Assembly: GCA_964036295.1 (NCBI GenBank)
Contig: OZ038462.1
Coordinates: forward strand, 40,157,680 to 40,221,679
DNA from: Plumapathes pennacea
Taxonomy: Eukaryota > Cnidaria > Anthozoa > Antipatharia > Myriopathidae
Reading direction: 5' to 3'
DNA: 64,000 nt
Part shown: positions 11,801 to 23,479 of the stretch, piece by piece
Layout of the letters: every line of letters begins with the position of its first letter
How positions within the stretch are numbered: the stretch's first letter is position 1
Notes under the pieces: generated by a model
Seen by the model: the letters and a program-made list of their open reading frames with translations, nothing else
Database searches by the model: none
Told to the model about the DNA's origin: nothing
Made by a program: the position numbers and the translations under genes

Positions 11801-14800
11801 TAGCACTTCAATTTGTCTTTCTTGTCTCTTGGAAATCAGCAGTTTTCAGTTTCCTTGTTGTTGTTTCAGGTCGATTGAAGTGTTTTTGCCCCCAGACCTC
11901 TCTCGCGCCTGCCTCATCACGGTTCACAGAAAGAGCATCACGTGCCTCGCGTGGCATCATGGGATTGGAACACCGTGCATTGGTGAAAGGGAAGGCAAGT
12001 TTGTTTTTCATTATTTTTTGAGTCATGATGAAGGAAGACGAACATAAGGAAGACGTGTCATTCTGTGTTTTTCTTTTTCGCTAAAACAGGTAGTCTTGAC
12101 TGTAAGTTCTGGCTGGCGTCAGGATCGAACGAATCTGTTTTACACGTGCATGATCTCAAAGGAGCCCTGGGTAAGCTGAGGATGGTGCTGTTTTGTTGTT
12201 TTGTTGTTCTGCTGTTGGTATCTGTTGTTGCTGTTTTTGTTTTTCATATAGTGACGTTAATTGACGGCTGAAACTGTATAGTCTTCAGTGGCATTCTGCT
12301 GGCAATTTCTCCAATGATGAATTGGAAAAATATCGTCTTTTTCTTCATACTCGTGACATCGCCGGTGTAAACTGCAGGTTATTTGCAGCTCTATCGACGG
12401 GTGTCAATTCTGCATCAACTAAACTTTATTCTTCCAGCTGGAGATTTGAGACACTCTGCTCTGTTGACCGAGAGTTACCGCCAGTTAGCTGGACACACGG
12501 GTCGGGTAACTCGAGTCAGCTGGAGCCCCCACCAGCCCGAGTTGCTGTTGTCAAGTTCCTACGATGGAACCGCGCAGGTATGTAGTGTCCTACGCCAGAT
12601 GAAATTTCCTGTATACTCTTTTTCTCCATACAATATCGTGAAGCTCAATAGAGCGTGGAGAGAATTAAAGGGAAAAGGAGAGACCGCGGCGTAGTTTGAC
12701 AGCGTGGATGCGAGTCAAAGTACTCTGTCTGTACTTAATACTTTAAAACAGGTTTGGGACGTAATGAAAGGAGAGCCCGTGGCGAACTTCCGCGGGCATG
12801 TTGGCCGAGTGATGTGCGTGGCCTGGAGCTACTTGGACCCGGATGTAGTGTACAGCGGTGGAGAAGACGGCACAGTCCGGCCCTGGAGACCTTCTCAAGT
12901 GGAACACACTCGACCGCCCACTGTTGGTACGTCACTCTTACCACTCGGTCGAAATCTTTCTGTCTGTCCGTTAGTGTTTGTTTTCTGTTGTTGTCTGTCT
13001 GTCTGTTTTTATCTACCTGTCTATGATTCAATGCTTGTGTACCACCTTTTTATTTAGGTTTAACCCTTTCACTCCCAAGTTTAAAATACAGATTCTCCCA
13101 ACCTTTCAAGAAGAAAATGTATGGGTGATGTAGAGAGAATTTATAGTTTAATCAGCTTTCATCCGCGCAAGGTATCAAAGGCCAAGTTCTCTTTACTGTA
13201 TGATTATTTCTTGTGAGAAAACTGAAGGAGGAAATTACTCGGTCGCTTAGGGGGGGGTTTCACTATTACTAATTTGACTGAGAAGCTAATCAGTACTTTG
13301 ATGATGTAGCCGCTTACGAGAAGTGGTCACTCAGGGAGTTTTTGAGTTTCTGAGTTGGTCTGCGTTAGTGTAGCAGTAAAATGTACAATTTATCAAACGT
13401 AAGGTTGATGTGGAATTGCTCAGCGCCGCCAACAAATGCCGTGTACTGATACCATTACCAACATACTGTACGTCGATACAAAAAAAAAAAAAAAAAAAAA
13501 AAAAACATCCAAACGTAACTCTTACAGAAAAGAAGGGAAGTCATTCCAAGAGCAAGAAAAAGAACAAGCAGAAAACCGCCAAAGACAAACCTGGACAAAT
13601 GGACCGTGAGAACTGGCGGCAGCAAGCGGACAGCAAGGCGACCTCGTCATCACCACGTCATACTGAGCTCAAAAAAATGTCCGAGGGAACACGAAATGAC
13701 GAAGCCACACCGATGAACTCAGAACAAGCTGATACTGAAGCAGTTCCCAATGTAGCGACAAGGACAGAAGAGCACGAACACCGGTACCTTCAACCAAGTG
13801 ATGAACTTGCTGCCGAGGTGAGAGCGGCTTCACCTCCACATAATGTAGAAGATGTGTCATCACGAGACCGAAGTCCAAGCCTTGATCAGCACGTCGGGCC
13901 TGGTCAAACGCTTGAAGTGAAAGATGACTTTTTCTCGTTTGGTGCCAGGTCAAACGGTGAGTGCATCCCTTTGATCAATTGCTATCAATCGAATAGAGTC
14001 GTTTTATGATAAATGTCGGAAACCAAAACCAACGTTAGTACTCCGCCAGTCACAGGGCCTGTAAGAAACGCTTTCCTTCAATCAGAAGACAATTCAGCTG
14101 TGCTAGGAAAAAGGCTTGCTTGCGTACGTGAAAATATCGCTATCAGTTTTTGCGTTTGTTCCTGATTGACCTAGTGTGCTGCTAAACTTTTTTGGACCAA
14201 TCCGAAAGCATAGAAAACGCAAAACCAAAGCACACGATTACTTTTGACAATAATTTGACAGTCATTTGAAAACGGCTTCAGTAGACATATCTATCTGCTT
14301 TCTCGTCTGACTGATCGCCTCACCAGCAGTTTACTGACGTCTTAGTTACTCATTTTGTTCCACAACAGACAGTAGTTCAGCCAAGAAGAAGAAGAAAGTC
14401 AAGTCGATGTTTCCGCTGTCTGCCGTGGCCGACAACAAGTCTAAAGCGGTGACGCAAGACGAGTGTGTCACTTTGTCCAAGTTCCTGTTCGGTTGGTGAA
14501 AGAATGCAACATCTTCCCTCTTCCATTTGCAAAATGGGAATAGCACACCGATCTTTGTAACATCAGTATCCCCCCTCCCCCCTCCCCCCTCCAACTTGAT
14601 AGAGTTCCACTCACCGTCCAAAGCAGGAATGCTTTAAAACGACATGCTGTATAAGCCACTCCAAACAAAATGACAAAGGATTGTATTTGAGCATAAAATG
14701 ACTTAAGTGTATCTTTACATGTATCGGAATGTAAGTGTCCGCTGAAATCACATTTTTACCTCGCTTGCGTTGGGTTCCAGGATTACCGAGAATATGTACG

Positions 14801-17800
14801 ATCCATATTGATGAAAATGTCCTCTCACTTGGCTTCGGCGCTAGATTTCCACCATACGGTCCTTGAAGTGAAAAGTTTTACTCCCGGGAGAGGGAGAGTT
14901 TTGAATGCTGTTTTGGACAGGTGTCAAAGTTTAATATTAGTCGGCCCATAAGGCATCTGGTTTTGTTGCCGTGTTTGTTGTTTTTGTACAGGACAGAAAA
15001 CAGACGCTATAACCTCTGGTGGTTCCGTTGTGGAGCCTGGTACAGAAGGTCACGTGAACTTGGGAATGTTCGCAGGCAGACCGGAAGCTTACAAAATGCT
15101 TGAAACGGAGGGTGAGTACTGCTAATGCTGTAAGTCATTCAACAGAAGTGCTACATTTGGGCTTTTAATCGCAAATTGAGGCGCGATTTTCTTTCTTTTG
15201 AGTTCCTTTGTTGTTGGGCGCACTTGTTGTTGGGCGCAAAGCATGATTGGACTGACTCTGGATTAGGCGAGTAGTCCCCAGCCGCTGGAGTTTTGGATCT
15301 CGGGCGCTGTAGGAGCCTGAAAGCGGGAAAGTTTTTCCTCCTGTCTTCGACTGGGGCACATGTACTTTGTAATTGGTGTTTTGTAGTTTTATGGCCATGA
15401 GGTCAAGAACAGAATTTGGTTTAATCCTGTTTAAGCTCAGTTGAGTTCTAAACTGTCGGACCCTGGCTGCTTGCCGTTTATTGCATTCAAGAACTGACAG
15501 ATATTAATAGTGTATGTCCACTAAGGACATACGATGCTTGTGTTTGTTGTTTACTGATTGAGTGTGCACGCCCGTATACTAATTTCGGTCCCGTAACAGG
15601 AGAGTACCACAGAGCTAATGGCAACGCAGACTATCAACTGCAGATGGAGATCTGGAAAGGAAACCTGACTGGGGCCCTGGAGGTGGCCATCAAAAAGAGG
15701 CAACTTTCCGATTGGTTGGTTTCTCTCAGCCCACTCGGTGCGTACACTGTACTGCTAGCTTTAGACCCCCTCCCCTCCATCCTTATACACACACATCCGT
15801 CTCTCGCAGCTCTTTCCCCTTTCTTCTTCTCTCCGAGCCCTGCGAGGCTACTAATCGGAACATCATTTCGTTTTTGAATGTGTGGGGCGACCATTTCATT
15901 TAAGGACTGGCCGAAAGTCCGTTGCTGTGCACACGGACATGCACACGGATCATATTCATGCACACGTATTGTGTGCGTATCGTGATTCTAGTAATTGCAT
16001 CACTGGAAAATGCTTTTCGTGGTGGTCATGATGCTTTAAGCTCATAAGGAACTGGACGTTTGAACTAACCTGAACTGTTTCAGGTGGTCGTGACGTGTGG
16101 CTTGCTACCACAGAAGCGTATGCTAAGCAGCTGTTAGCGCAAGGCTCGTACCACCGAGCTGTGCTCTATTATCTGGCTTGTTACAAGGTGCACCAAGCTA
16201 TTGAAGTGTTCAGAAACCAAGCCATGTACAGGTCAGTACTTTTGTAAAGTTCTTTACGTTTTGTGTGGATGAATAATTTTATCATTGATGGTGAAGCAGC
16301 CTAATTCTGGATAGACGTATACCTCTTTCACGACTGCGGGAAATGACAAAACGATGTTTACATGAAAATAAATCACAAATTTTCCCATAAGAGAACATTT
16401 TGTTCTGTGCTGTAATTGGTTACATTAGTTGCATTACCATGGCATCAATATTGTTTTTTCTTACACTTGTATATTTTTAGATAACGCGATTAGTGTATAA
16501 ACGTAACAACGGAAAGCTAGTACTTGGGAGAACTAGTTTTTGGCTGCGTGGGCGCGTGGAGAAAGGCGTACGGTGAATCGCCTAAAGGTCGAAGGTGAAA
16601 GCTGGACGCCTTTAAGAAGTTTGAGCTGACGTTTTGAGCGTTAGGGTTTATAGAAGCAGGTGTTGCTCTGACGAAGGCGCTAACGTTCAAAACGCCAGAG
16701 CAAGCTTCTTACGGCGCCCGGCTTATTGATCTTTAGTCGATTCTTTAGTCGATTCATCATATGTACCAACGTTGGACGGTCAACGTATGTTTGGCTTACA
16801 GAGTATCTACATCACCCTTGCCTTAGTACATTCTACGTCGTTTTACCGCCAAGTCGATGCAGGCCAAAAACTAGTTCTCACTGGAACCAGCAGTATTCCA
16901 TTTGTTATTCAATTCTTTCTGCTTGCTGACACTGGTCAAATACACAGCTTTGGCGACTGCTTGTTTATTTTGCTTTTTAGAGATTAAACTGATTTGCGTT
17001 TAAAAACTTGTACAGAACTTCTTTAAAGTTGAGTCGTGCATGTGGTTGTTTTTTTCTCGCCACAGGGAAGCTATTGCTTTGGCCAAAGTGAGGTTGTCTC
17101 CCTTGGACCCAGTCCTGCGCGATCTATACTGTTCGTGGGCGAGGAAGTTAGAAACAGAGAATGCGTACGAGCAAGCTGCAAAGTGGTAAGGAAAGGCAAA
17201 GATGAAACAAACATGCCGCTGTACTGACTCTGGCTCTGGCTCTGTCTTTCATTCTTTCTCTCTTGCTCCCGTCCGTGTCTAGTTTTGTCTCGAAGTGTCA
17301 TGTTCAGACCCTGCAGTTCTTGCAGGGACTAGCCACTCATCGTATCTCCATGAATCTGCATGGATCTGCTAAAAATTCATCACCTCTGGCATTTTGAGTA
17401 CCATAAATTGAAAGGACGTCAAAAAATATACAGACATGCAAAATTTCAGGTCCGTAGCATGAAAATTGGCGTACAACATGGACTCTCTTCCTTCGTTTAT
17501 GTGTTTCGTGGTTGCTGTTGTTGTTGTGGCAAGTGTTGGCCTTTCATTTTTTTCATTCTTTTATTTTTTTCCTTTTCTTTTTCATTTTTTTATTTTGTAG
17601 ACCGTTTTTTACAGATAGGCAGAATGATATGGGTATAAAGTGCTTGTTCTTAATTTACACTATACATTTTTGTTCCCAGTTACCTTGCTGTGCATCTTCC
17701 GGCTGATGCTGTGCAGGTCCTAAGTCGTCGGGGTGATCGCGCTTCCATAAAGACTGCTTTCCAGGTGACTACAGTTACTACAGTCAAAGCTCTTCTTGCG

Positions 17801-18200
17801 ACCACTCTCGTAAGCGACCAGCTCTAGTTACGACCAGCTCCAGTTATGACCACTTTTTCGAATTCCCAAAGTGGTCGCCTGCGAGAGCTTCGACTGTAGT
17901 ATTATTACTCACTAATTTTCCCAGGATTCTTCTGTAAAAGCACTTCTGGGTGAAGTAGGCCTCCGAATATGGATTAGTACTACAACTACTACTGCTACAC
18001 TTCGACTGCTAGTTCGGCGACTGTGTTACAGTACATATTTCATTCACCCGCTTTTCTGTTGTAGGTCGCTCTAATTTCGGGACAGCATGAGCTAGCTGTG
18101 CCTTTTGCTCTTCGGCTCTCTCAGTTGAGTTTATTGGAGACGAACTGGAAGGAAGCTGCTGATATTCTCACGAGTTGTCCCGGAGTTGAGGTGACGAAGG

Positions 18201-18235
<35 letters not shown>

Positions 18236-21200
18236 AAATCTGTGATAAATTGGGAACTTTGGTACGAATAGAATGGAGTGCACTAAAATATAACGTTAGC
18301 TGTGCGTTTTGCACTATTCTTCAAAGAGAGATATTTTTCAGAGTGAATGAAAAATAGTAAGAAGCAATGAAAGTTGTTGGGTGCGGGGTATAGGAGGGAA
18401 TAAAGTGAACGTGTGCTTGTCATCTAGTGAGTCAAAAATCAAGCACTTGAACGTAACGGGTACGTTAGCACGTGCGTATGAAAGAAGTAACGGGGTATGT
18501 ACACGAGTAAGTGCACGATCAAGAAAACAAAAAACGTCTGCTTTACGTAGATATGAAGCTTGTTATCCGAAAATGGGAGAGTAAACCTTACATTTTTTCT
18601 TCTTTTTTTTTTTTTTTTATGAGAGGTGCGATAAGCCGAGCGATGTTAACCGAAGTTCATCATATTTTTTTGTGCTTTTCTCAGGCTTATCTCCTTCATC
18701 TTTATGTTCATGAAATGTTCTTCGATGAGTTGGTGAAAGATGAAATTTACGATGGAGACCTCAATAAGGAAACGAGTAGCCCAGCAGTAGGTTCGAGTCA
18801 GGATTGTTCACCACTTGACGAGCTGATAAGTAAGTTCAGGTTTGATCTTTTCTACTACTGCTTTCCGGTTTTGTTTGTTTGTTTGACGTATTTCTCAAGA
18901 CAGGTACCAGTGTAAGGCGGACAGGGTTTGTTGGTCCCGGCCGGCCGAATTTCACTGATTTGTCTGTATCTAAATTTTCTGCTGGACACTTCTGTAAGAC
19001 GGACATCTAGACCAGGTCCCGAGGGATTTTTGTTTGGTTTGTCTCTTAGTTTTGTTTAATTTCTCTCCTGTTTTGTCTTTCTCATCGTGTAATTACTGCT
19101 ATAAAACTATAAGAGTTCCAAATTTAGAAAACAGTCCAATTTACAATTTTTTGTTTTCAGAAGAGTTTTCTGACGTGAAGGCACCCTATCCCAACTCTCC
19201 GTGGCTTCTAGCTGCCGACCCAGGTCCCTGGTTTGTGCTGCGCGTTCTTGAAGCCTGGAGTCAGAAGAGTCTACTAAAGTCCAGTCTGCCCCACGTGACC
19301 ACAATGTTCGCGACACTCTCCAGTTACCATAGCAGCTATCACTGGAATATCACTGGCTTTCATCAGGTACGCACAGTAGCCCACTATTTAATTTTGTATT
19401 TATTATTAAAGTTCACAAGGTATTCATTTTGGTCGGTATTGCGTTGCTGTTGCTGTTGCTGCTGCTTCCTTTGTTTCAGATTGTTTTGCTTAACAAAACA
19501 AATGATCCTCATCCGCCGTTAGCATTTTTCATTCACCTGTTTAGTCTATTTTTGTTGTTGTTCAACTTTCTCAGTTTAGTTTGTTTGTTTCAACCAACTA
19601 ATTAACTCGTTTGCTGTATTTTCCCGCAGATGGTGATAAAAATCTGCTATGAGATCAGCTTAGGCCTGCTCGCATTCTTGCTGGGTCAGTGGGACACGGG
19701 CTCTCGCTACTGGCTGCAGTCGCTGGCTACCTGCCGCAACCACTGTTTTTACAAACTCGAGAGAAACCTGTGTTCATTGCTACTGCCACGCGGAGTGGAA
19801 TCATTGCAGAACCTCTCTCTCGTCAAGCACAAGTTGCTCGGTGGTGGAGTTCCTCTTTACCACTCTCTTGTCGACTATGCGGCGCTCTTTCATCCGTTCC
19901 TCGCCTTTTATTGCGTGTCACTGTTGTACGACATCTGGTGGAAGAACCCGGATGTTCTGCTTGCGTTAATCAATACGAGGTTGCCATATGCCGTGGCGGT
20001 CGCAGAGGGTTTGGGTGATGAGCCTTTTCAGGCTGAAGGTAATGTGTTCTTCCACCAGAAGGTGATGTTTTTCATTGCTGCTTTTGGGTTTGATTTTTTT
20101 TTTTTTTTTTTTTTGTTTAGTCACGCATTTTATTCCTGTGTTTCCAAACCGTTCATTTGTATAGTACGGTAAAATTCCGAAAATAAGCCACTCCAAATAT
20201 AAGCCTCTCAAATTCGAAACGCAAAAAACCCTCTTGCAATAAGCCCCTCCAAATATAAGCCCCCTGGGGCTCATACTTGGGATTTGCCCTCAAATACAAA
20301 ATATAGCAAAGCAAATTACACATAGCCGTTAAGCTTTTTTTTTTATTAAATTTATTGTCGTTAACGTAGTGCACTCCTCACTCTCGCCTTGGATTCACAC
20401 GTTAGATTTCTATGAACTTTGAACTACCGTGTACCGTATGAACTACGGTACCGTGTGAACTATAAACTTAGTACGGTATGACATTTATGTACGGTATTCC
20501 ATTTTCAATAAAGTTTGCTGCTGTTGTGTTTGAAGTTGGCATGTTCAGAGAAATTTAAGTTGTCACGAATTTCTAGTTAACGCCCCAATATTATCATTTG
20601 CACATGGAAAAATTGCCGACGCAAATTTCCCTCCAATTATACGCCCAGCAGAACTGATTTTGAAACGCAAATTTCCCTCCGAATATAAGCCCCTTCCATT
20701 ATAAGTCCCCCAAAAAAGACCCGGATCTTATTTTCGGAATTTTACGGTATATAGGCATGGAAGTTCTATCCAAAAAAACTTTGAAGCTTTTATTTCAGTT
20801 TGTAGAGTAAGAGTTTTCAAAAAAGCTTCGTAAGGATGATCAACATTGTCCTTATAGCTACAGTGTTTCTCTTATTGTTATAGTTTGTAGTTGTAGTTTA
20901 ATCACGTGTCACGTAGGAGTTGTGCATGTAGAACGTGAACGTGAAGTGATATGGGGATATGTTAGGGTATGGGAAGTGGAGGACAGATCACACCACTGGG
21001 GAGATTCCCTTACTCTTTTCGAGAAGTGTGCGAGTCGTGTGGGTTAGCAAAAGTCGAGATACTCGGTCAACGGCTTAACGTCCCCACCCAAGTACGGAGG
21101 GTACAGCAGCTTGGACAGGCACATAGTCCTTGCCACTTACGGCGCAGGGGTCAGATCCCCGAGCTAGGAATCGAACCCGGGACGTATTGCTGACAGAGCT

Positions 21201-23239
21201 AATCGTTCGGCCACCTGAACAACCACGTTGTATTTCTTTGCCTTTGTTTTGGTTCTGTGGGCAGTAAGGTTAATTTTCTACAGAATGAGTCACTCTATTT
21301 GTTCTGGTTCCGTATACAATTTTTTTTTTTTTACAATTGGGATAGTTTTCTACATCAAAAGTCGCTGCCTTTGTCGTTGTCTATGCTCTTGTTCTGGTTC
21401 TTCGTAGACAGCGAGGCCAGTTTTGCACCTTAAAGTATGATGTCGTCGTTGTCATTATTGTCTGTGTTTATATTCTAGACAGCTACAATACGTCAGTATC
21501 TGAATTATTAACGTGCCTTATTTTATTACAGAAAACCACCAAACTCCAGACACAGATTCTGAAGAGCTACCTTCCTTAAGCTGTTGCTCTCATCAAGGAA
21601 TGTGTTACACGTTGTACTCAGTTCTCCTCAACATCTCTCTGGTTGTGTTGTCTGAAAAGGAGGCTCGACTGAAAGCTCTGAACGACCAGTTGGCGCACGT
21701 TAGAAGAGTACTAAATGCAACTTGGTCCAAGAAACAGCTGGAGGAGGCGACAAGCGGAAGTAAGCTTAGCAAACGAAAAATGAAAGGGCTGAAGAAAACC
21801 GAACCAAGTTTCATTACACCCTCGGGTTTCTCAGAGCTTGCTAAACGAAGTGAAGGCACCAGCGTCACACGCGTAGTCGAAGGATCTGCAGGAAATCTGT
21901 GTGAGAATACCATTGTATCATGTAAGGACACTAGCATTTCTGGGCATTTCAAGGATGATCAAGCTGAAGCATTGCCAGCAACCGAAGGAACAATGCCTGC
22001 GTCGGATTTAGAGAGAATTGAGGTTCCGTCTCTTAATAAAGAGACTAAGGCTCTGCAAACCCAGCATGATGAAAGTGTCGGTTTCACACCGGCGGATTCA
22101 TGTCTTCCAAGTGAAGTAATTGCCGATTGTCATGGAGTTTCCACTGTGGAGGAAAAATGCCTTTTAACGGCAAGTGGGGAACTGAATTTGGAAGAACGAT
22201 ATCTTCGGGAGAATGTTGAGTTTCTTGCCGGAGAAGAATCGCGAATACAGAAGGAACTTTCAAGCGTCAAGCAAAAGGTGAGTACTGGTTGCACACTTTC
22301 ATTCAATTACCAGATGTCGGGCTCTGTTCCAAACACATGCATGCATTTTCTAGAGCCTGTACCTGTCGGAAGAGTCAATTATCTTCAGTATCTTATAGAG
22401 CGGTTTTTAGAAAACTTTCTTGAAATAAAAACCAAACCAATTACAGCGCCAAACTTAAAGGCTGTAAAAACTATGACTTTCAAACCAAGCCAAAGGATTT
22501 TGCGATTACTTTTGCTTTGAAGATCAGAAATGCGTGAAAACGCCATCGTTACTTGCTTGCAGGCGTAAGCTGATCGTGATCGGGTTTTGCTTTTGTTGAC
22601 CCCAAACACATTTGGTAGTAGAGCCGTTTTCGGATGACTGTCGAAAACCAAAACCAGAGTAATCACACAGGCCAATCACAGAGACTGGGAGAAAACAGTT
22701 CAGCCAATTGGAAGCCAAAGTAATTCACGTTTGGTCTTGCGTTTGGTTTTACTTTCCAATCAGCAGTGCGAGTACACGCCATCGCTTGCATGAGAAGTGT
22801 TTGGTTTTGGTTTTGGTTTTGTTCCTGATTGGCTCAGCATGCTGACAAACTAGTGTGGACCAATCCGAAAGCGAAGCAAACGCAAAACCAAAGCAATCAC
22901 ACAATTACTTTCGACAGTAATCCGAAAACCGCTCTATTTTCAGCCAACCTGGGCCAGTTCGAAAGCGTAGCAAAAGGAAAACGATTCCTTGTGATAGTCT
23001 TTCGAAAACTAGTTTCCTTTGTGCTTCAGGATCTTCCATTCCCAGACCCAATGGAGGCCGCTCGTGTCATTTGCTATTTGTGCATGTGCCTGAAGGTTTT
23101 GCCGCAAACTGAAATGGAGCAATGCCATCAACTGGGTCAGCAGGTAGTACAGTGGGCTCTCAGGCATGCGCAAACATCTAAAGATATTCGCCATCTTCAA
23201 AAGCTAGCCCAACTTTACAAAAACATTGCGCGTAATTGA
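5846..23239 (+). CDS. GEMIN5: Gem-associated protein 5 (SMN complex), 28 exons
   Basis: Recognises the snRNA code and the m7G cap, delivering snRNAs to the SMN complex; also a translation regulator. Exons: 5846-6151, 6279-6333, 6972-7098, 7414-7547, 7901-8141, 8616-8757, 9158-9370, 10249-10334, 10950-11023, 11300-11433, 11585-11658, 11870-11994, 12090-12170, 12438-12577, 12752-12926, 13528-13956, 14369-14491, 14992-15111, 15600-15737, 16084-16231, 17066-17185, 17680-17764, 18065-18190, 18685-18829, 19161-19366, 19630-20038, 21532-22277, 23030-23239. They total 5112 nt, 1703 residues (human about 1508), with every phase consistent. Residues 1-702 hold the WD40 propellers: SPNWY near residue 12 matches the human Trp14/Tyr15 site, and [12 protein letters not shown] covers the Trp286 region. 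Exon 16 encodes a basic, low-complexity linker. Exons 18-24 encode the TPR-like dimerisation module, and exons 25-28 the helical C-terminus. I chose the start at 5846 (MADAAKFVF); an in-frame ATG at 5720 lies upstream but overlaps MRPL22 exon 1. Introns 8 and 12 are GC-AG. Confidence 0.95.
6571..6722. repeat. GATC-rich self-complementary repeat in GEMIN5 intron 2
   Basis: About 150 bp containing 11 GATC sites, mostly as AGGATC, GATCCTA or AGATCCT. The motif appears in both orientations, so the stretch can fold on itself. It is neither a regular tandem array nor coding. Confidence 0.6.
9641..9755. repeat. Degenerate foldback element in GEMIN5 intron 7
   Basis: Imperfect inverted arms share TGATTTGCCAxTG at the outside (left near 9651, right near 9733) and TTATTTGCC inside. 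The shape suggests an old MITE-like foldback in the intron between exons 7 and 8. Confidence 0.4.
10423..10694. mobile_element. Nested foldback (MITE-like) element in GEMIN5 intron 8
   Basis: Two inverted repeats lie in tandem. The first pairs GACACGAGTGTTTTAC (10423-10438) with its complement at 10561-10576, the similarity extending to about 25 bp. The second pairs 10595-10641 with 10648-10694, arms of 47 bp with only a few mismatches and a 6-nt loop. The arms start with ATTACACGGCGGC. No open frame is present, so it is likely a non-autonomous element. It lies in the intron that has a GC donor. Confidence 0.6.
13061..13345 (+). repeat. Interspersed repeat, TAACCCTTTCACTCCC family, in GEMIN5 intron 15
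   Basis: Begins with TAACCCTTTCACTCCC and contains the recurring text on TAATCAGCTTTCAT and a TATCAAA segment. Related, diverged copies occur near 40243-40400 and 46755-46890 (same strand), and at about 57500-57724 on the minus strand. The right boundary is approximate. I recall this family as abundant in coral genomes, but could not verify it. Confidence 0.5.
14010..14290. mobile_element. MITE copy, GGACCAATCCGAAAGC family, in GEMIN5 intron 16
   Basis: Shares GGACCAATCCGAAAGC, AAACGCAAAACCAAAGCA and a TTTGACAGTCATTTGAAAAC end with the copies at 22397-22935 and, inverted, about 44005-44290. Boundaries are approximate. Confidence 0.5.
17781..17896. mobile_element. 116-bp MITE with CAGTC termini in GEMIN5 intron 22
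   Basis: Starts CAGTCAAAGCTCT and ends AGAGCTTCGACTG, flanked by TA on both sides, as expected for Tc1/mariner- or pogo-type target duplication. The interior holds repeated GCGACCA / TGGTCGC motifs in inverted order. Non-autonomous. Confidence 0.65.
20160..20754. mobile_element. 585-bp non-autonomous DNA transposon in GEMIN5 intron 26
   Basis: The element spans 20165-20749. Terminal inverted repeats begin TACGGTAAAATTCCGAAA and match for about 23 bp. It is flanked by a perfect 5-bp target duplication, TATAG, at 20160-20164 and 20750-20754. Internally it has AATAAGCCCCTCC-type subrepeats near both ends and many TACGGT/ACCGTA motifs in the middle. No transposase frame is present. The intact target duplication and termini suggest a fairly recent insertion. 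Confidence 0.8.
20930..21228 (-). mobile_element. tRNA-derived SINE in GEMIN5 intron 26
   Basis: Read on the minus strand, the head resembles a tRNA. An A-box-like TGGCCGAACGATTAGC lies at about 21198-21213 and an exact B box, GGTTCGATTCC, at 21168-21178. A non-tRNA body follows, containing GGGGACGTTAAGCCG. There is no acceptor-stem pairing good enough for a functional tRNA. Both ends are approximate. Confidence 0.6.
22397..22935. mobile_element. AGAGCGGTTTT-terminus MITEs filling GEMIN5 intron 27
   Basis: The left end AGAGCGGTTTTT (22397) and the right end GAAAACCGCTCT (ending 22935) are inverted. An internal AGAGCCGTTTTC end at about 22619 suggests two adjacent or nested copies. The stretch holds many CCAATC/GATTGG and GGTTTTGGTTTTG motifs. 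A further partial copy runs to about 23010, close to the acceptor of the last exon. Confidence 0.6.
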
Positions 23240-23436
23240 CGGTTGTTCAACTCGGGTAGATTGCCTTCTACGTTTAAACTTACTGGAGTGGAGTTTCATT
23301 ACAGTTTCCATTCTGAACCAATTTGAGTTATAGTTGCTATTCGCTTGCAAGTTGGGATTTCTAGGACGAACTCGTTTCAGCAGTTAAGTGGCGCAGAATC
23401 AAAGAGACTTCGGTAGCCAACCTAAATATCTTAGGG

Positions 23437-23479
<43 letters not shown>

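Noticed and set aside
21160..21228. A functional tRNA gene on the minus strand
   Set aside because: The B box is perfect but the acceptor stem does not pair and a non-tRNA body follows directly; it fits a SINE head better.
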